Shown piece after piece: positions 52,043-62,400 of a stretch of DNA of 64,000 bases; position 1 is the first letter of the stretch; every line of letters begins with the position of its first letter. The notes under the pieces were generated by a model. It was not told the origin of the DNA and did no database searches. It saw only the letters and a list, made by a program, of their open reading frames with translations. The position numbers and the translations under genes are program-made. The DNA lies in the NCBI GenBank assembly GCA_020637515.1, contig JACKKG010000001.1, positions 2,510,501-2,574,500 of the forward strand. The letters are read 5' to 3'. Origin of the DNA: Rhodobacter sp. GTDB taxonomy: Bacteria; Pseudomonadota; Alphaproteobacteria; Rhodobacterales; Rhodobacteraceae.

Positions 52043-53205
52043 CAGTCCTGCCCCGCCGCCCACCCCGAGGACCAGGCCCACTGAAAGTTGTAACCCCCGA
52101 GCCAGCCGGTGACGTCCACCACCTCGCCCACGAAGTATAGCCCCGGCACGGTGCGCGCCTGCATCGTGCGCGCGTCCAGCGCGGCGGTATCGACGCCGCC
52201 CAGCGTCACCTCGGCGGTGCGCCAGCCCTCGGTTCCGGCAGGCACCAGCCGCCAGCGGTGCAGCGCGTCGCCCAGCCGCTGCAAACCCGCCCTGGATTGT
52301 TCGGCCAGTTTGCCGCTCAGGCCCGCGCGCTCGACCACGGCGCGGGCCAGTTTCTCGGGTAGATCGAGGGCATTCGCCAGGTCCTGGCGCCCCCGCGCGT
52401 CGCGCGCCTGCGCGGCTTCGGCGGCGATGTCGCGCCCGCGCGCCAGATCGACGCGGATCGCCTGCCCTTCGCGCCAGTAGCTGGAAATTTGCAGGATCGA
52501 CGGCCCCGACAGGCCCCGGTGGGTGAACAGCAACCCCTCGTCAAAGGCGATTTTGGCGCCGTCCAGCCCCACCCGCGCCTGCACCGTCACCCCGGCCAGC
52601 GGTCGCATCGCGTCGAGCTGTCCGTCGGTGAAGGTCAGCGGCACCAGCCCCGGGCGCGGTTCCACCAGCGGCAGGCCAAAGTCCTGCGCCACCTGATAGC
52701 CAAAGCCGCTGGCCCCCATCCTGGGAATCGACTTGCCCCCCGTTGCGACCACCACCGAGGCCGCTTTCAGACGGCCCTGGCCGGTCTCGACCGTGAAGCC
52801 GGGGTGCACGCGATCGACCCGCACCCCCAGCCGCAACACGCCACCGGCCTCGGCCAGGTCGCGCAGCAGCAGGTCCACGATCTGCCGGGCCGAGCCGTCA
52901 CAAAACAGCTGGCCCAGCGTCTTTTCGTGCCAGGCAATTCCGGCGCGGTTCACCCGGGCGATGAAATCGTTCTGCGTGAACCGCCTGAGCGCGGACAGCG
53001 CGAAACGCGGATTGGCCGACAGGAAACGCTCGGGCGCGATGTCGCGATTGGTGAAGTTGCACCGCCCGCCCCCCGAGATGCGGATCTTTTCACCGGCCGC
53101 GCGGGCGTGGTCCAGCACCAGCACGCGTCGGCCCCGGCGTGCCGCTTCGATCGCGGCCATGAGCCCCGCCGCGCCCGCGCCCAGCACGATCACATCCCAG
53201 TCCAT
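52039..53205 (-). CDS. BaiN/HI0933-like flavoprotein (FAD-dependent oxidoreductase)
   Basis: Start at 53205 with GGAGG five bases upstream; 388 residues. The FAD dinucleotide motif is VIVLGAGAAGLMAAIEAARRG and the family tags are GGGRCNFTN, LFCDGSARQIVDLLL, ATGGKSIPRMGASGFGY and, at the C-terminus, GEVVDVTGWLGGYNFQWAWSSG (in parts). Members of the HI0933/BaiN group reduce unsaturated or oxidised substrates; the physiological role is mostly unknown. Confidence 0.9.
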   Translation of the reverse strand: MDWDVIVLGAGAAGLMAAIEAARRGRRVLVLDHARAAGEKIRISGGGRCNFTNRDIAPERFLSANPRFALSALRRFTQNDFIARVNRAGIAWHEKTLGQLFCDGSARQIVDLLLRDLAEAGGVLRLGVRVDRVHPGFTVETGQGRLKAASVVVATGGKSIPRMGASGFGYQVAQDFGLPLVEPRPGLVPLTFTDGQLDAMRPLAGVTVQARVGLDGAKIAFDEGLLFTHRGLSGPSILQISSYWREGQAIRVDLARGRDIAAEAAQARDARGRQDLANALDLPEKLARAVVERAGLSGKLAEQSRAGLQRLGDALHRWRLVPAGTEGWRTAEVTLGGVDTAALDARTMQARTVPGLYFVGEVVDVTGWLGGYNFQWAWSSGWAAGQDC

Positions 53206-53232
53206 CGCCGCCTCCACCGCTGCGCGCCGGGT

Positions 53233-53592
53233 CTACACCCTGTCACGCCCGCCGGAAAGCACCGCCTTCGCGCGGTGGTCGCCGCTGAGCCGCCAATGAT
53301 GCAGCACCGGCACCAGACCCGGCGTGACGGGGCCAGCGCGTGGCACCTGGGTCAGCGTGACGCCGGCCGGTGCCTCGGCGCGCAACAGGGCTTCGCCAAG
53401 ATCGAAATGCGTATGCGCGCGCGCCCGGCACCACCCGCGCCAGCCGCGCGCCTTCGGGGCGATCCGGTGCAGCGGGGTCTCACGACAGCCGAGGACGCGC
53501 GCGGCGTAGAGCGGATGAAACGGGGGACTCACTTGATGGGCAAAGGCGCCCCCGGCGTGGTGCGCCAGCCGTTCCAGCCAGTGGCGGGTCAC
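53233..53592 (-). CDS. Hypothetical protein or gene fragment
   Basis: A 119-residue frame from a GTG without ribosome site. Upstream the same frame stays open for about 25 more residues without a start codon (HQPFAQLYADVTRHW), so this may be a gene truncated or shifted at its 5' end. It contains AHQVSPPFHPLYAARVLGC and VPRAGPVTPGLVPVLHHWRLS, with many His and Pro; codon third positions are GC-rich as in real genes. No family recognised. Bases 53593-53785 upstream hold no other gene I can support. Confidence 0.4.
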   Translation of the reverse strand: MTRHWLERLAHHAGGAFAHQVSPPFHPLYAARVLGCRETPLHRIAPKARGWRGWCRARAHTHFDLGEALLRAEAPAGVTLTQVPRAGPVTPGLVPVLHHWRLSGDHRAKAVLSGGRDRV

Positions 53593-53785
53593 ATCCGCAT
53601 AGAGCTGGGCAAACGGTTGATGCGCGCGAAGCGGCCCCGAGGAGCGCGCCGGAAATGCCGGCCGTCAGGGGAAAACCGGTGGGTTCAAACACCCGGGAAT
53701 CGGGCCACGCCCCCCGCTTGCAAGCAAGTGCGCCGTGGCCCGCGCGCAACCGGGGATCGCGAGGAACTTTTTTCCAACTCCCCCC

Positions 53786-53814
53786 TTGCAGTGCCCAAGT
53801 CACTTGGGTAAACA
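53786..53814 (+). promoter_or_regulatory. Promoter of the tRNA-Gln gene
   Basis: TTGCAG (53786-53791) and TAAACA (53809-53814) are 17 bases apart, with the tRNA starting ten bases later. Confidence 0.45.
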
Positions 53815-53824
53815 CCGCCGCAGT

Positions 53825-53899
53825 TGGGGCGTGGCCAAGTGGTAAGGCATCGGTTTTTGGTACCGTGTACCGTAGGTTCGAATCCTACCGCCCCAGCCA
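53825..53899 (+). tRNA. tRNA-Gln (anticodon TTG)
   Basis: The acceptor strands TGGGGCG (53825-53831) and CGCCCCA (53889-53895) pair perfectly. The D arm GGCCAAGTGGTAAGGC, anticodon loop TTTTGGT (anticodon TTG), and T arm GTAGGTTCGAATCCTAC are complete. The discriminator G and CCA (53896-53899) are encoded. Confidence 0.97.
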
Positions 53900-53990
53900 T
53901 CTCAAGTTCAGCAGGAAAAACAGACGCTTGGGACAGGGTCCGCGCGTCGGGCCGCGTGGTTTCCGGGTCTCGTTCGGGGCGCATGAAAAC

Positions 53991-54010
53991 GGCGAGGGTT
54001 GCCCCTCGCC
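53991..54010 (-). terminator. Terminator of the leftward dpp operon
   Basis: GGCGAGGG (53991-53998) and CCCTCGCC (54003-54010) form an eight-base-pair stem with a four-base loop, 28 bases after the last ABC gene. On the minus strand it is followed by GTTTTC. Confidence 0.65.
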
Positions 54011-54037
54011 CCGGATGTGTCGCCCTGGCGCGGCCGG

Positions 54038-54832
54038 TCAATCCGGCACGCGCACCTCGGGCATGGCGGCCAGAAGGCTGCGCGCATAGTCGCTTTCGGG
54101 CGCGTCGAATACGCGCTGCGTCTCACCCTGTTCCTTGATCTCGCCGCGATAGATCAGCGCCACGCGGTCGCAGACATAGCGGATCACGCCCAGGTCGTGA
54201 CTGATGAAGAAATAGGTCAGCCCCAGCCGCTGTTGCAGGTCGATCAGCAGGTTCAGGACCTGCGCCTGCACCGACACGTCCAGCGCCGAGGTCGGCTCGT
54301 CCAGCAGCACCAGCGCGGGTCCGGGCGCCAGCGCGCGGGCGATGCAGATGCGCTGGCGCTGTCCGCCCGAGAATTCGTGCGGATGCCGGTAGAGGTGCTG
54401 CGGCCCCAGGCCCACCAGATCCAGCAGTTCCGCCGCCTTTTCGGTGCGCTGGCGACGATCCAGGCCCAGGGTCCGGCGGTGGATCAGCATGGGTTCGGTG
54501 ACGATGTCGTGCACCGACATGCGCGGATTGAGCGAGGCATAGGGGTCCTGGAACACGATCTGCACCCGCGCCCTGAGCGCGCGCAGCGCGGCGGGGCTGA
54601 GGGTCGCCATGTCCTGCCCTTCGAACAGGATGCGGCCCGAGGTGGGCGTGTCCAGACGCAGGATCTGGCGCGTCAACGTGGTCTTGCCGGACCCGCTTTC
54701 CCCCACCAACCCGAAGCTTTCGCCCCGGCGCACCGACAGGCTGACCTCGTGCAGCGCGCGCACCCCGGCGGTTGTGCCGAACATGCCCCGGCGCGCCGGA
54801 AACAGGCGCGAGACGCCCTCGATCTCAAGCAT
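54038..54832 (-). CDS. dppF: Dipeptide/oligopeptide ABC transporter ATPase (DppF type)
   Basis: A 264-residue ATPase with Walker A GESGSGKTT, Q-loop QDPYASLNPR, signature FSGGQRQR, Walker B LVLLDEPTSALD and H-loop SHD. It belongs to the second-ATPase DppF/OppF group that pairs with DppD. It starts at 54832, eight bases inside the upstream gene end. Energises uptake of peptides or related compounds by the DppBC channel. It is a little shorter than DppF of E. coli, lacking the C-terminal cysteine motif. Confidence 0.9.
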   Translation of the reverse strand: MLEIEGVSRLFPARRGMFGTTAGVRALHEVSLSVRRGESFGLVGESGSGKTTLTRQILRLDTPTSGRILFEGQDMATLSPAALRALRARVQIVFQDPYASLNPRMSVHDIVTEPMLIHRRTLGLDRRQRTEKAAELLDLVGLGPQHLYRHPHEFSGGQRQRICIARALAPGPALVLLDEPTSALDVSVQAQVLNLLIDLQQRLGLTYFFISHDLGVIRYVCDRVALIYRGEIKEQGETQRVFDAPESDYARSLLAAMPEVRVPD

Positions 54833-55847
54833 GGCGGGTCTCCTCGACGACGGGACAGGCGACGCGGTGCCCCGGCGCGCGCTCGTGCACCGCGGGGTCG
54901 GACGCGCAGGACGGCCGCGCCAGCGCGCAGCGCGGGGCAAAGCGGCAGCCCGCGGGCGGATGGACCAGGTTGGGAACCGCGCCCGCCAGCCCCTGCAAGG
55001 CGCCGCGGGCCACGTCGCGGGAGGGAATGGCCCGCATCAGCGCCTGGGTATAGGGATGCGCCGGATCGCCCAGAACGGCGCGGATCGGCCCCTGTTCGAC
55101 GATGCTGCCCGCATACATCACCGCGACATGGGTGCAGGTTTGTGCCACCACGCCCAGGTTGTGGGTGATCAGCACCACGCCCATGTCATGCGCGGCGACC
55201 ATCTGTTTCAGCAGCGTCAGGATCTGCGCCTGCACCGACACGTCCAGCGCCGTCGTCGGCTCGTCGGCGATCAGCAGATCCGGCCGCCCGATCAGCGCCA
55301 TGGCGATCAGCACGCGCTGCCGCATCCCGCCCGAGAACTGGTGCGGATAGTCATCGAGCCGCGATTCGGCGGCCGGGATACCGACCTCGGTCAGCATCGC
55401 GATGGCCAGTTTGCGCGCCGCGGCGTGACGGGCGCGGCGGCCGGCCCCGGCGGTCAGGTTCAGAATGGCGGGGTCGTGGCGGGCGGCGGCCAGGGCCACG
55501 TCGATCAGTTGCGTGCCGATGCGGAACGCGGGGTTCAGGTTGGTCGTCGGGTCCTGAAAGATCATCCCCACGCGACGCCCGCGCAGCCCGCGCATCCGGC
55601 GCTCGTCGAGGGTCAGCACATCGGTGCCGTTCAGCAGGATCTGGCCGCCCGTGTATTCGGCCGGCGGGGATCGCAGCAGCCGCGAGACCGACAGCCCCGT
55701 CACCGACTTGCCGCAGCCGGTCTCGCCGACCAGGCCCCAGATCTCGCCCTTGTTCACCCTGAGCGACACCCCTGCCAGGACGCGGGCCGCGCCCTCGAAG
55801 GAATGCATCGACAGGTTGAGGTCGCGAATGTCCAGCAACGCCGTCAT
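54825..55847 (-). CDS. dppD: Dipeptide/oligopeptide ABC transporter ATPase (DppD type)
   Basis: A 340-residue ATPase with Walker A GETGCGKSV, QDPTTNLNP, signature FSGGMRQR and Walker B LLIADEPTTALD. The C-terminal CRFAPRCALARPSC region is the oligopeptide-ATPase extension with cysteines that bind an iron-sulfur cluster in some members. Start MTALLDIRDLNLS at 55847, one base after the dppC stop. Confidence 0.92.
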   Translation of the reverse strand: MTALLDIRDLNLSMHSFEGAARVLAGVSLRVNKGEIWGLVGETGCGKSVTGLSVSRLLRSPPAEYTGGQILLNGTDVLTLDERRMRGLRGRRVGMIFQDPTTNLNPAFRIGTQLIDVALAAARHDPAILNLTAGAGRRARHAAARKLAIAMLTEVGIPAAESRLDDYPHQFSGGMRQRVLIAMALIGRPDLLIADEPTTALDVSVQAQILTLLKQMVAAHDMGVVLITHNLGVVAQTCTHVAVMYAGSIVEQGPIRAVLGDPAHPYTQALMRAIPSRDVARGALQGLAGAVPNLVHPPAGCRFAPRCALARPSCASDPAVHERAPGHRVACPVVEETRHA

Positions 55848-55848
55848 C

Positions 55849-56736
55849 TCAACGCCTCGCACGCGGGTCGAGCACGTCGCGCAGACCGTCGCCCAACAGG
55901 TTGAAACCGAACACGGCCAGGAACATCGCCATGCCGGGGAACACCGCGGTCCACCAGAAATCGGGCATGTAGCCGCGCGCGATGGACAGCAGCGTGCCCC
56001 ATTCCGGCGTCGGGGGGCGGACGCCGATGCCAATGAACCCCAGCGCCGCGACGGTGAGGATCGCGAACCCCATGTCGAGCGACATCTTCACGATCACCGG
56101 CGAGACGATGTTGGGCAGGATATGCCGAAACAGCACGCGCGCCGGGCTGGCGCCGATCGCGCGGGCGGCGGCGACATAGACCTCCTCGCGCGCTTGCAGC
56201 ACCTCGCCGCGCACCAGGCGCGCATAGCCCGGCCACCAGGCCAGCGCGATGGCGACGATCATGTTGACGAACCCCGGCCCCAGCGCGGCGGCGACCGCCA
56301 TCGCCAGGATCAGGCTGGGGATCGTCAGCATGAGGTCGGAGAACCGCATCAGCACGTCGTCGATCCAGCCGCCATTGAAGCCCGCAAGCGCGCCGACGAT
56401 CACCCCCAGAACGGTGCCGACAAAGACCACCGCAAAGCCCGCGGCCACCGACACCGGCGTGCCCGCCATGACCAGCGACAGCACGTCCTGCCCCAGTTCG
56501 TTGGTGCCGAACGGATGCGCGAGCGACGGCGGGGCGAAACGGTGCGCGGTATCGACGCCGCCCATCACGTGCTCGGGGTATGGCGCCAGCAGCCCGCCGA
56601 ACAGCGTGAAGAACAGCACGATCGCCACCATGGTCGCACCGACCACCGACAGGCGGCTTTGGCGAAAGCGATAGAGCGCGCGGTGAAGGGCCTCGGCCCG
56701 GGCGCTGCGGCGGGTGTCCTGGACGGCCTCGGTCAT
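55849..56736 (-). CDS. dppC: Peptide ABC transporter permease (DppC type)
   Basis: A 295-residue membrane protein with about six helices. It has the N-terminal OppC segment and the cytoplasmic EAA-type loop (YVAAARAIGASPARVLFRHILPNI, in parts) that docks with the ATPases. Its start overlaps the dppB stop by four bases. Confidence 0.92.
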   Translation of the reverse strand: MTEAVQDTRRSARAEALHRALYRFRQSRLSVVGATMVAIVLFFTLFGGLLAPYPEHVMGGVDTAHRFAPPSLAHPFGTNELGQDVLSLVMAGTPVSVAAGFAVVFVGTVLGVIVGALAGFNGGWIDDVLMRFSDLMLTIPSLILAMAVAAALGPGFVNMIVAIALAWWPGYARLVRGEVLQAREEVYVAAARAIGASPARVLFRHILPNIVSPVIVKMSLDMGFAILTVAALGFIGIGVRPPTPEWGTLLSIARGYMPDFWWTAVFPGMAMFLAVFGFNLLGDGLRDVLDPRARR

Positions 56737-57740
56737 TGGTAGCGGACCTTCGGGTTGATGACGCCGTAAAGCACGTCGATGACGATATTGGCAGAGATGA
56801 ACAGCGCGCCGATCACCAGCGCCACGCTGACCACCGGCATGAAGTCCTGCGCGACGATTGCCTGCGTGGCGTAGAGCCCGATTCCCGGCCAGTCAAAGAC
56901 CGTTTCCACCAGCACCGTGCCTCCCAGAAGCCAGCCGAAATACAAACCGATCACCGTCAGGGACGAGGAAATCGCGTTTCTCAGGACGTATTTGAACACG
57001 ATCAACCGGGGCGACAGACCCAGCGCGCGGGCGGTGGTGACATAGTCCTGGTGCATCACCTCGATGGTCGAGGCGCGCATCATCCTGAGGATCGTCGCCA
57101 GGGGCGACAGCGACATGGCGATGGCAGGCATGGCCAGGTAGCGGGCGGCCGTCAAGAACCCCTCCCAGTCGCCCTGGATCAGCGCATCCACGGTGTAGAA
57201 CCCGGTGACCGTGTGCGGCGGGTCGAAGATGATCGGAAACCGCCCGCCCAGCGGCAACCACATCAGCCACATGGCAAAGCACAGTTGCAGCAGCAGACCC
57301 AGGAAGAAGCGCGGCATCGAGATCGCCGCCACGCTCAGGATGTTGGACAGGTAGTCGGGCCAGCGGTTGCGCCAGACGGCGGCCATCAGCCCGGCGGGAA
57401 TGCCGACGACGATCGCCAGCAGCAGCGCCGCCAGCACCAGTTCCAGCGTCGCCGGCAAATAGGTCGCCAGATCCTGCGCCACTGGCCGGCGGGTGAAGAT
57501 CGAGGTGCCGAAATCCCCGTGCAACAGGCCGCCCAGATAGGTTGCGTATTGCACCCAGAGCGGTTGATCCAGGCCGAACTCCTGCGCCAGCGCGGCGATC
57601 TCGGCCCGGGTCGCGTTGGGACCGGCGGCCAGCGCCACGGGGTCGCCCGGCAGCACGCGGGCAATCACGAACATGATGACCGTGAGGCCGAAGAGCACCG
57701 GCAGAACCAGCAGGATCCGCCTGAGGATGAACCGCAGCAT
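56733..57740 (-). CDS. dppB: Peptide ABC transporter permease (DppB type)
   Basis: A 335-residue permease starting MLRFILRRILLVLPVLFGLTVIMF, with the DppB markers DPVALAAGPNATRAE and DQPLWVQYATYLGGLLHGDFGTS (in parts) in the first periplasmic loop, and the EAA loop YVTTARALGLSPRLIVFKYVLRNA. With DppC it forms the membrane channel. It lies 70 bases after the binding-protein stop. Confidence 0.93.
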   Translation of the reverse strand: MLRFILRRILLVLPVLFGLTVIMFVIARVLPGDPVALAAGPNATRAEIAALAQEFGLDQPLWVQYATYLGGLLHGDFGTSIFTRRPVAQDLATYLPATLELVLAALLLAIVVGIPAGLMAAVWRNRWPDYLSNILSVAAISMPRFFLGLLLQLCFAMWLMWLPLGGRFPIIFDPPHTVTGFYTVDALIQGDWEGFLTAARYLAMPAIAMSLSPLATILRMMRASTIEVMHQDYVTTARALGLSPRLIVFKYVLRNAISSSLTVIGLYFGWLLGGTVLVETVFDWPGIGLYATQAIVAQDFMPVVSVALVIGALFISANIVIDVLYGVINPKVRYQ

Positions 57741-57809
57741 CGTGTCGGGGCCTCGTCTTGCAGGAAAAAGACCGGGCGCGGGGGAGCGCCGCGCCCGGAC
57801 CGGACAGGG

Positions 57810-59384
57810 TTACAGCGACAGCGGCCAGGCCTCGATCGCGTTCGAGGCAACGGGCGTGAAGTGGAAGCCCTGCACGGTGTCGCGCATCCCCAGGCGCCGC
57901 TTTTCGAGGACGCCGAAGATATCCGGGCAATCCGCGACCAGCAGGTCCTGAAGCTGATAGTAGATCTCGACCCGGCGGACGGGGTCGATCTCGGTGCGGC
58001 CGGCCTCGATCAGGCGGTCGGCTTCGGGGTTGTGGTAGACCGCGTTCTGCCAGCCGCCATTGCGCGACGAATGATAGGCGGCATAGGCGATGTTGTCGGG
58101 ATCGCCGTAGTTCGCGGTCTGGTAGACCGGGAACAGGTCGGGGAAGGTTTCCGGCGATTGGCAGGCGGCCACCATGTCCGGCCAGTTCATCGGCGTGATG
58201 TCCAGCTGGATGTTCAGGGCCTGCAGGCTGTCCAGCAGGATCAGCGCCCAGCGGCGTTGCTGCTCAAGGCCGTTCACATGCACCATGCGCAGCGTGATCC
58301 CGCCCTCTGGCGTGGCGGTCATCGCCAGATGTTCGCGCGCCAGGTCCAGGTTCTGGCGATAGACGGCCAGGTCGGGGTTGTGACCCAGGATGCCGGTGGG
58401 CAGCGGTCCGACCATCAGTTCGGCATAGCCCGAGGCTTCGAGCATGGCCTGATAGTTCATCGCATAGGCCACGGCCTTGCGCATGTTGATGTCGGCCATC
58501 GGCCCGTGTTCGGTGTTCATCTTGATCGAGAAGGTGCGGTATTCCGGTTCGATCACGCGCACCACGCCGGGGGCGTTTTCCAGCGCGTCCATGTCCTCGC
58601 TGGTCAGGTCCACGGCGATATGCACCTCGCCGCGTTGCAACATCAGCCGCTGGGTCGAGGTTTCGCGCACGATCTGCCAGATCACGCCATCCAGGTTGCC
58701 GCCGTTCGCCTGCCAGGCGGTCTCGGCCCGTTGCAGGTGATAGAGCGCGCCGGCCTCGGTCCGGCGGACGGTGAACGGACCCGAGCCCGCGACGTTCGCC
58801 TGAAGCCAGGCGGCACTGTCGTCGCTGCCGGCGTTCGCTTCGGCCTGGGCCTTCGAGACGATGAAGATCCACGGAATGACCTGCAGGAAGGCCGCAAAGG
58901 GGCTGGCCAGTTCGAAGCGCACGGTCCGGGCGTCGGGGGCGGTGATCGCGTCGGGATCGACGATGCCGCGGATCATCCAGCTGTTGCCCCGCGCCAGCCT
59001 GAGCGCCCGCTGATACGAGAAGATCACGTCCTCGGCGGTGACCGGCGAACCGTCGTGGAACACCGCGTCGGGGTTCAGCGCAAAGGTATAGGTCTTGCCG
59101 TCGCCGCTGACCTCCCAGCTTTGTGCCAGGGCCGGAACGGGCTCTGGCGGGTTGCCGGCGACGCGGACCAGCGGGTCATAGGTGTTGCGCAGGAAGAAGC
59201 TGGCGGAATAGCCGGTCGCGGTGTGCGGATCGAAGTTCGGGATATCCTGCCCCGAGGCAATCACCAGGATGTTGCGGCCCGACTGGGCGAACATCTCTTT
59301 CGGAAAGGTCGCGGCGGCCAGGCCGGCGCCCGACAGCGCCAGGAAGCTCCGGCGCGAGAGGGTTTTCAGGTCGATCGTGGACAT
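57810..59384 (-). CDS. dppA: Peptide-type ABC transporter substrate-binding protein (SBP family 5, Tat signal)
   Basis: Start at 59384 with GGAG six bases upstream; 524 residues. The N-terminus SRRSFLALSGAGLAAATF carries twin arginines, a Tat export signal. Family-5 markers: TGYSASFFLRNTYDPLV, VFHDGSPVTAEDVIFSYQRAL and GSGPFTV. It binds peptides or similar amide compounds for the DppBCDF complex downstream. Upstream lies a HyuA-HyuB fusion, so the imported substrate may be a cyclic amide such as a hydantoin or oxoproline, or a peptide yielding it. Confidence 0.92.
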   Translation of the reverse strand: MSTIDLKTLSRRSFLALSGAGLAAATFPKEMFAQSGRNILVIASGQDIPNFDPHTATGYSASFFLRNTYDPLVRVAGNPPEPVPALAQSWEVSGDGKTYTFALNPDAVFHDGSPVTAEDVIFSYQRALRLARGNSWMIRGIVDPDAITAPDARTVRFELASPFAAFLQVIPWIFIVSKAQAEANAGSDDSAAWLQANVAGSGPFTVRRTEAGALYHLQRAETAWQANGGNLDGVIWQIVRETSTQRLMLQRGEVHIAVDLTSEDMDALENAPGVVRVIEPEYRTFSIKMNTEHGPMADINMRKAVAYAMNYQAMLEASGYAELMVGPLPTGILGHNPDLAVYRQNLDLAREHLAMTATPEGGITLRMVHVNGLEQQRRWALILLDSLQALNIQLDITPMNWPDMVAACQSPETFPDLFPVYQTANYGDPDNIAYAAYHSSRNGGWQNAVYHNPEADRLIEAGRTEIDPVRRVEIYYQLQDLLVADCPDIFGVLEKRRLGMRDTVQGFHFTPVASNAIEAWPLSL

Positions 59385-59447
59385 TCGGGTCTCCATGTTG
59401 GGTAAGACCGGCCGGGTCGGCACCGGCCGGGATCGGGTGGTCGGGTC

Positions 59448-62400
59448 TCAGGCCGTTGCCGCCATTTCTGGTGGGGCGGTCAGGGCCGAAGGATGGAAAC
59501 GGCGGACATAATCGCGGGTGACATAGCCCAGCCGAAGGTCGCGCTGCACCAGCGCGACATCGCGTTCGGACGGATCGCCATACCCGGCGCCCCCGCCCAG
59601 CATCAGTTCGACCCGCTCGCCGGGGGTGTGCAGTTCGACCAGCTTGCCGGTGCCGCAATCCTCGATCAGCGTGTCGTCGCAGGCCAGCACCTTGCCGCTG
59701 GCCATGCCGCCGTGTTGCCCGCCGAACAGGCCCGGGATCGGGTTGTTCACCCCCTCGGGGAACACGGACGCCAGGGTCATGCGGCCGTCGGCGACCAGTT
59801 TGCGGAACACCACGCGCTGGCCCAGCCCGCCCCGGTGACGCCCCGCGCCCCCGGTATCGGCCACCAGCGCCTTTTCCTCGACCAGGATCGGCGCGCGGCT
59901 TTCCATCAGTTCGATCGACGTGTTCGCCGCCGAGGTCGGCCACAGCAGCGCGGAATGCCCGTCCCCGCGTTCGGACCCGCCCTGCCCGCCACCGCAAAAC
60001 AGCATGTCGGAATAGAACGCCCCGTCGGCATCCTGGCCATAGACGGTCGAGGCGACGGCCAGTCCGGTGAAGGCCTGCACGTCGCCGGGACGGGCCTCGG
60101 CCAGCGCCTGGAAGATGTTGGGCGCCAGATACCAGCCGGTGCGGGTGCGGATGTTGACCGAGGCCGGGTAGGTGCAGTTCAGGATCGAGCCTTCGGGCGC
60201 CTTCACGGTGAACGGACGGTAGCAGCCGGCGTTGCCGCGCACCTTGGGGGTCAACATGCACTTCAACGGATAGGTCGCATGGGCGGCGGTATAGTTCAGC
60301 GTCGAATTGAGCCCGCCTTGCGCCAGTTGAGGCGGCGCGCCGTCGAAATCGATCTCCATCGCGTCGCCCTGGACCCGGATCGCCACCGGATAGGTCATCA
60401 ACGTGCCCAGCGGGTTGTTGGTGATCGTGCCGGTATAGGTGCCGTCGGGAATGGCGCGCACGGCGTCGCGCATCGCGCCCTCGGACAGGTCCTGAACCAC
60501 CTGCGCCAGCGCGCCCAGATCCTCCATCCCGTATTCGCCCATGAACGCTTCCAGCCGTTCCGCGCCGATCACGTTCGCGGTGACGAAGGACTGGATGTCG
60601 CCGATCACCTGCGCGCCGTTGCGGACGTTCTGCGCGATCATCCGCAACAGCGTCTCGTTCGGCACGCCCGCGTCATACAGTTTCATCGGCGGGATCTGCA
60701 GGCCTTCCTCGTAGATCTCGCGCGCCTTCAGCGAATCCTTGGTGCCGCCGATGTCGGACACATGGCCAACCGTCCCCATCAACCCGACCAGCCGGCCGTT
60801 GCGGAAGGCGGGCGTGACGATGGCGATATCGAAGAGGTGCCCGGCGCACAGCCAGGGATCGTTGGTCAACAGCACGTCGCCCGGTTTCAGCGTCTCGGCC
60901 GGGTAGCGTTCGAGCAGCGCCTTGACCGCGCGCGGCAAGGTCAGGTTGAAGACCGGCATCGCGCGGGGCGAATGGGCCAGTGTCTCGCCGGTGGGGTCCA
61001 GCAATTCGCAGGCGAAATCCTGCGCCTCGGAGATGACCAGCGAAAAGGCGGTGCGGCACACGGTCTGCCACATTTCCTCGACCACGTTGACCAGCCGGCT
61101 CCACATGATCTCGAGCCCGATGGGATCGGCCTGGATGACGCGAACGGCATCGTCGCGGCTCATGCCGGCGGTGATGCGGGTCTCGGCCTCCTGGGTGGCG
61201 GCGACCTCGATGCAGAGGTTCTGCGCGTCATCCACCCGAACCCGGTCGCGCGGGCCGACGATGGTGGTGGATTCGCGTTCCTCGACAATGGCCGGGCCGT
61301 CGAAACGGTCGCCTGGCACCAGCGCGTAACGGTCATAGACCGTGGCGTCAAAGGCACCGTCCCCGAACCAGGCGCGGCGGTGGCCCTTGACGCGCCCCTC
61401 GACCCCGGCACCGCCAACGGCGCCCTTGACCGAGATCGCCGGCTGCGGACCGACGCAGCGCAGCCGGAACGTCACGGCCTCGATCCGCGCGCCCTCGAAG
61501 ACCTTGGTGTAGCGCGCCTCATAGGCCTTGGCAAAGGCCTCGCGGATCGCGGGCAGGCTTTCGGCCGCCACCGGCCCCGCCGGCAGCGGAACCGAGATGT
61601 CGTGCATCTGCCCCACAAGCCGCATGTCGGCGTGAACCTCGATCGTGATGTCGGACGCCTTGACCCCGGCGGCCGTCAGATGGCCCCGGCCCTCGACCTC
61701 GAGGTCCTGCAACAGCGCGTTCAGGGGCGCGGCGTCGAAATCGTCGGACAGTTCGACCCGGTGCGAGCGCACGCCCTCGAAGCTGAGCGGCGCCACCAGG
61801 AACCCGAGCGCCGAGGCCGCGCCCGAGGCCGGCGGAATGATGACCTCGGCCACGCCCATCGCGCGGGCGACGTTGACCGCGTGCGCGGGCCCGGCGCCGC
61901 CAAAGGCCACCATCGCGTAGTGGCGCGGGTCCTTGCCCTTTTCGATCAGGTGCACCCGGGCCGAGGCCGCCATGTTCTCGGCCACGACCTTGTGGATGCC
62001 GAGCGCGGCCTCCTCGATCGTCAGGCCCAGCGGGGTCGCCACCCGGGCCACCGCGCGGCGCGCCGCGTCCAGGTCCAGCGTCATGCGCCCGCCCAGGAAA
62101 AAGCCGGGGTCGTAATAGCCCAGCACCAGGTTGGCGTCGGTCACGGTGGGTTGCAGCCCGCCCAGCCCGTAGCAGGCCGGGCCCGGGTCCGAGGCCGCCG
62201 AATGCGGCCCGACCTTGAGCAGCCCGACCTCGTCCAGCGCCGCGATCGAGCCCCCGCCCGCGCCGATCTCGATCATGTCGATGACCGGCGCCTTGATCGG
62301 CAGGCCCGAGCCCTTGGTGAAGCGATGGACGCGCGCGGCCTCCATCATCGGCGCGATCTCGGCGCGGTTGTCCTCGATCATGCAAGCCTTGGCCGTGGTG

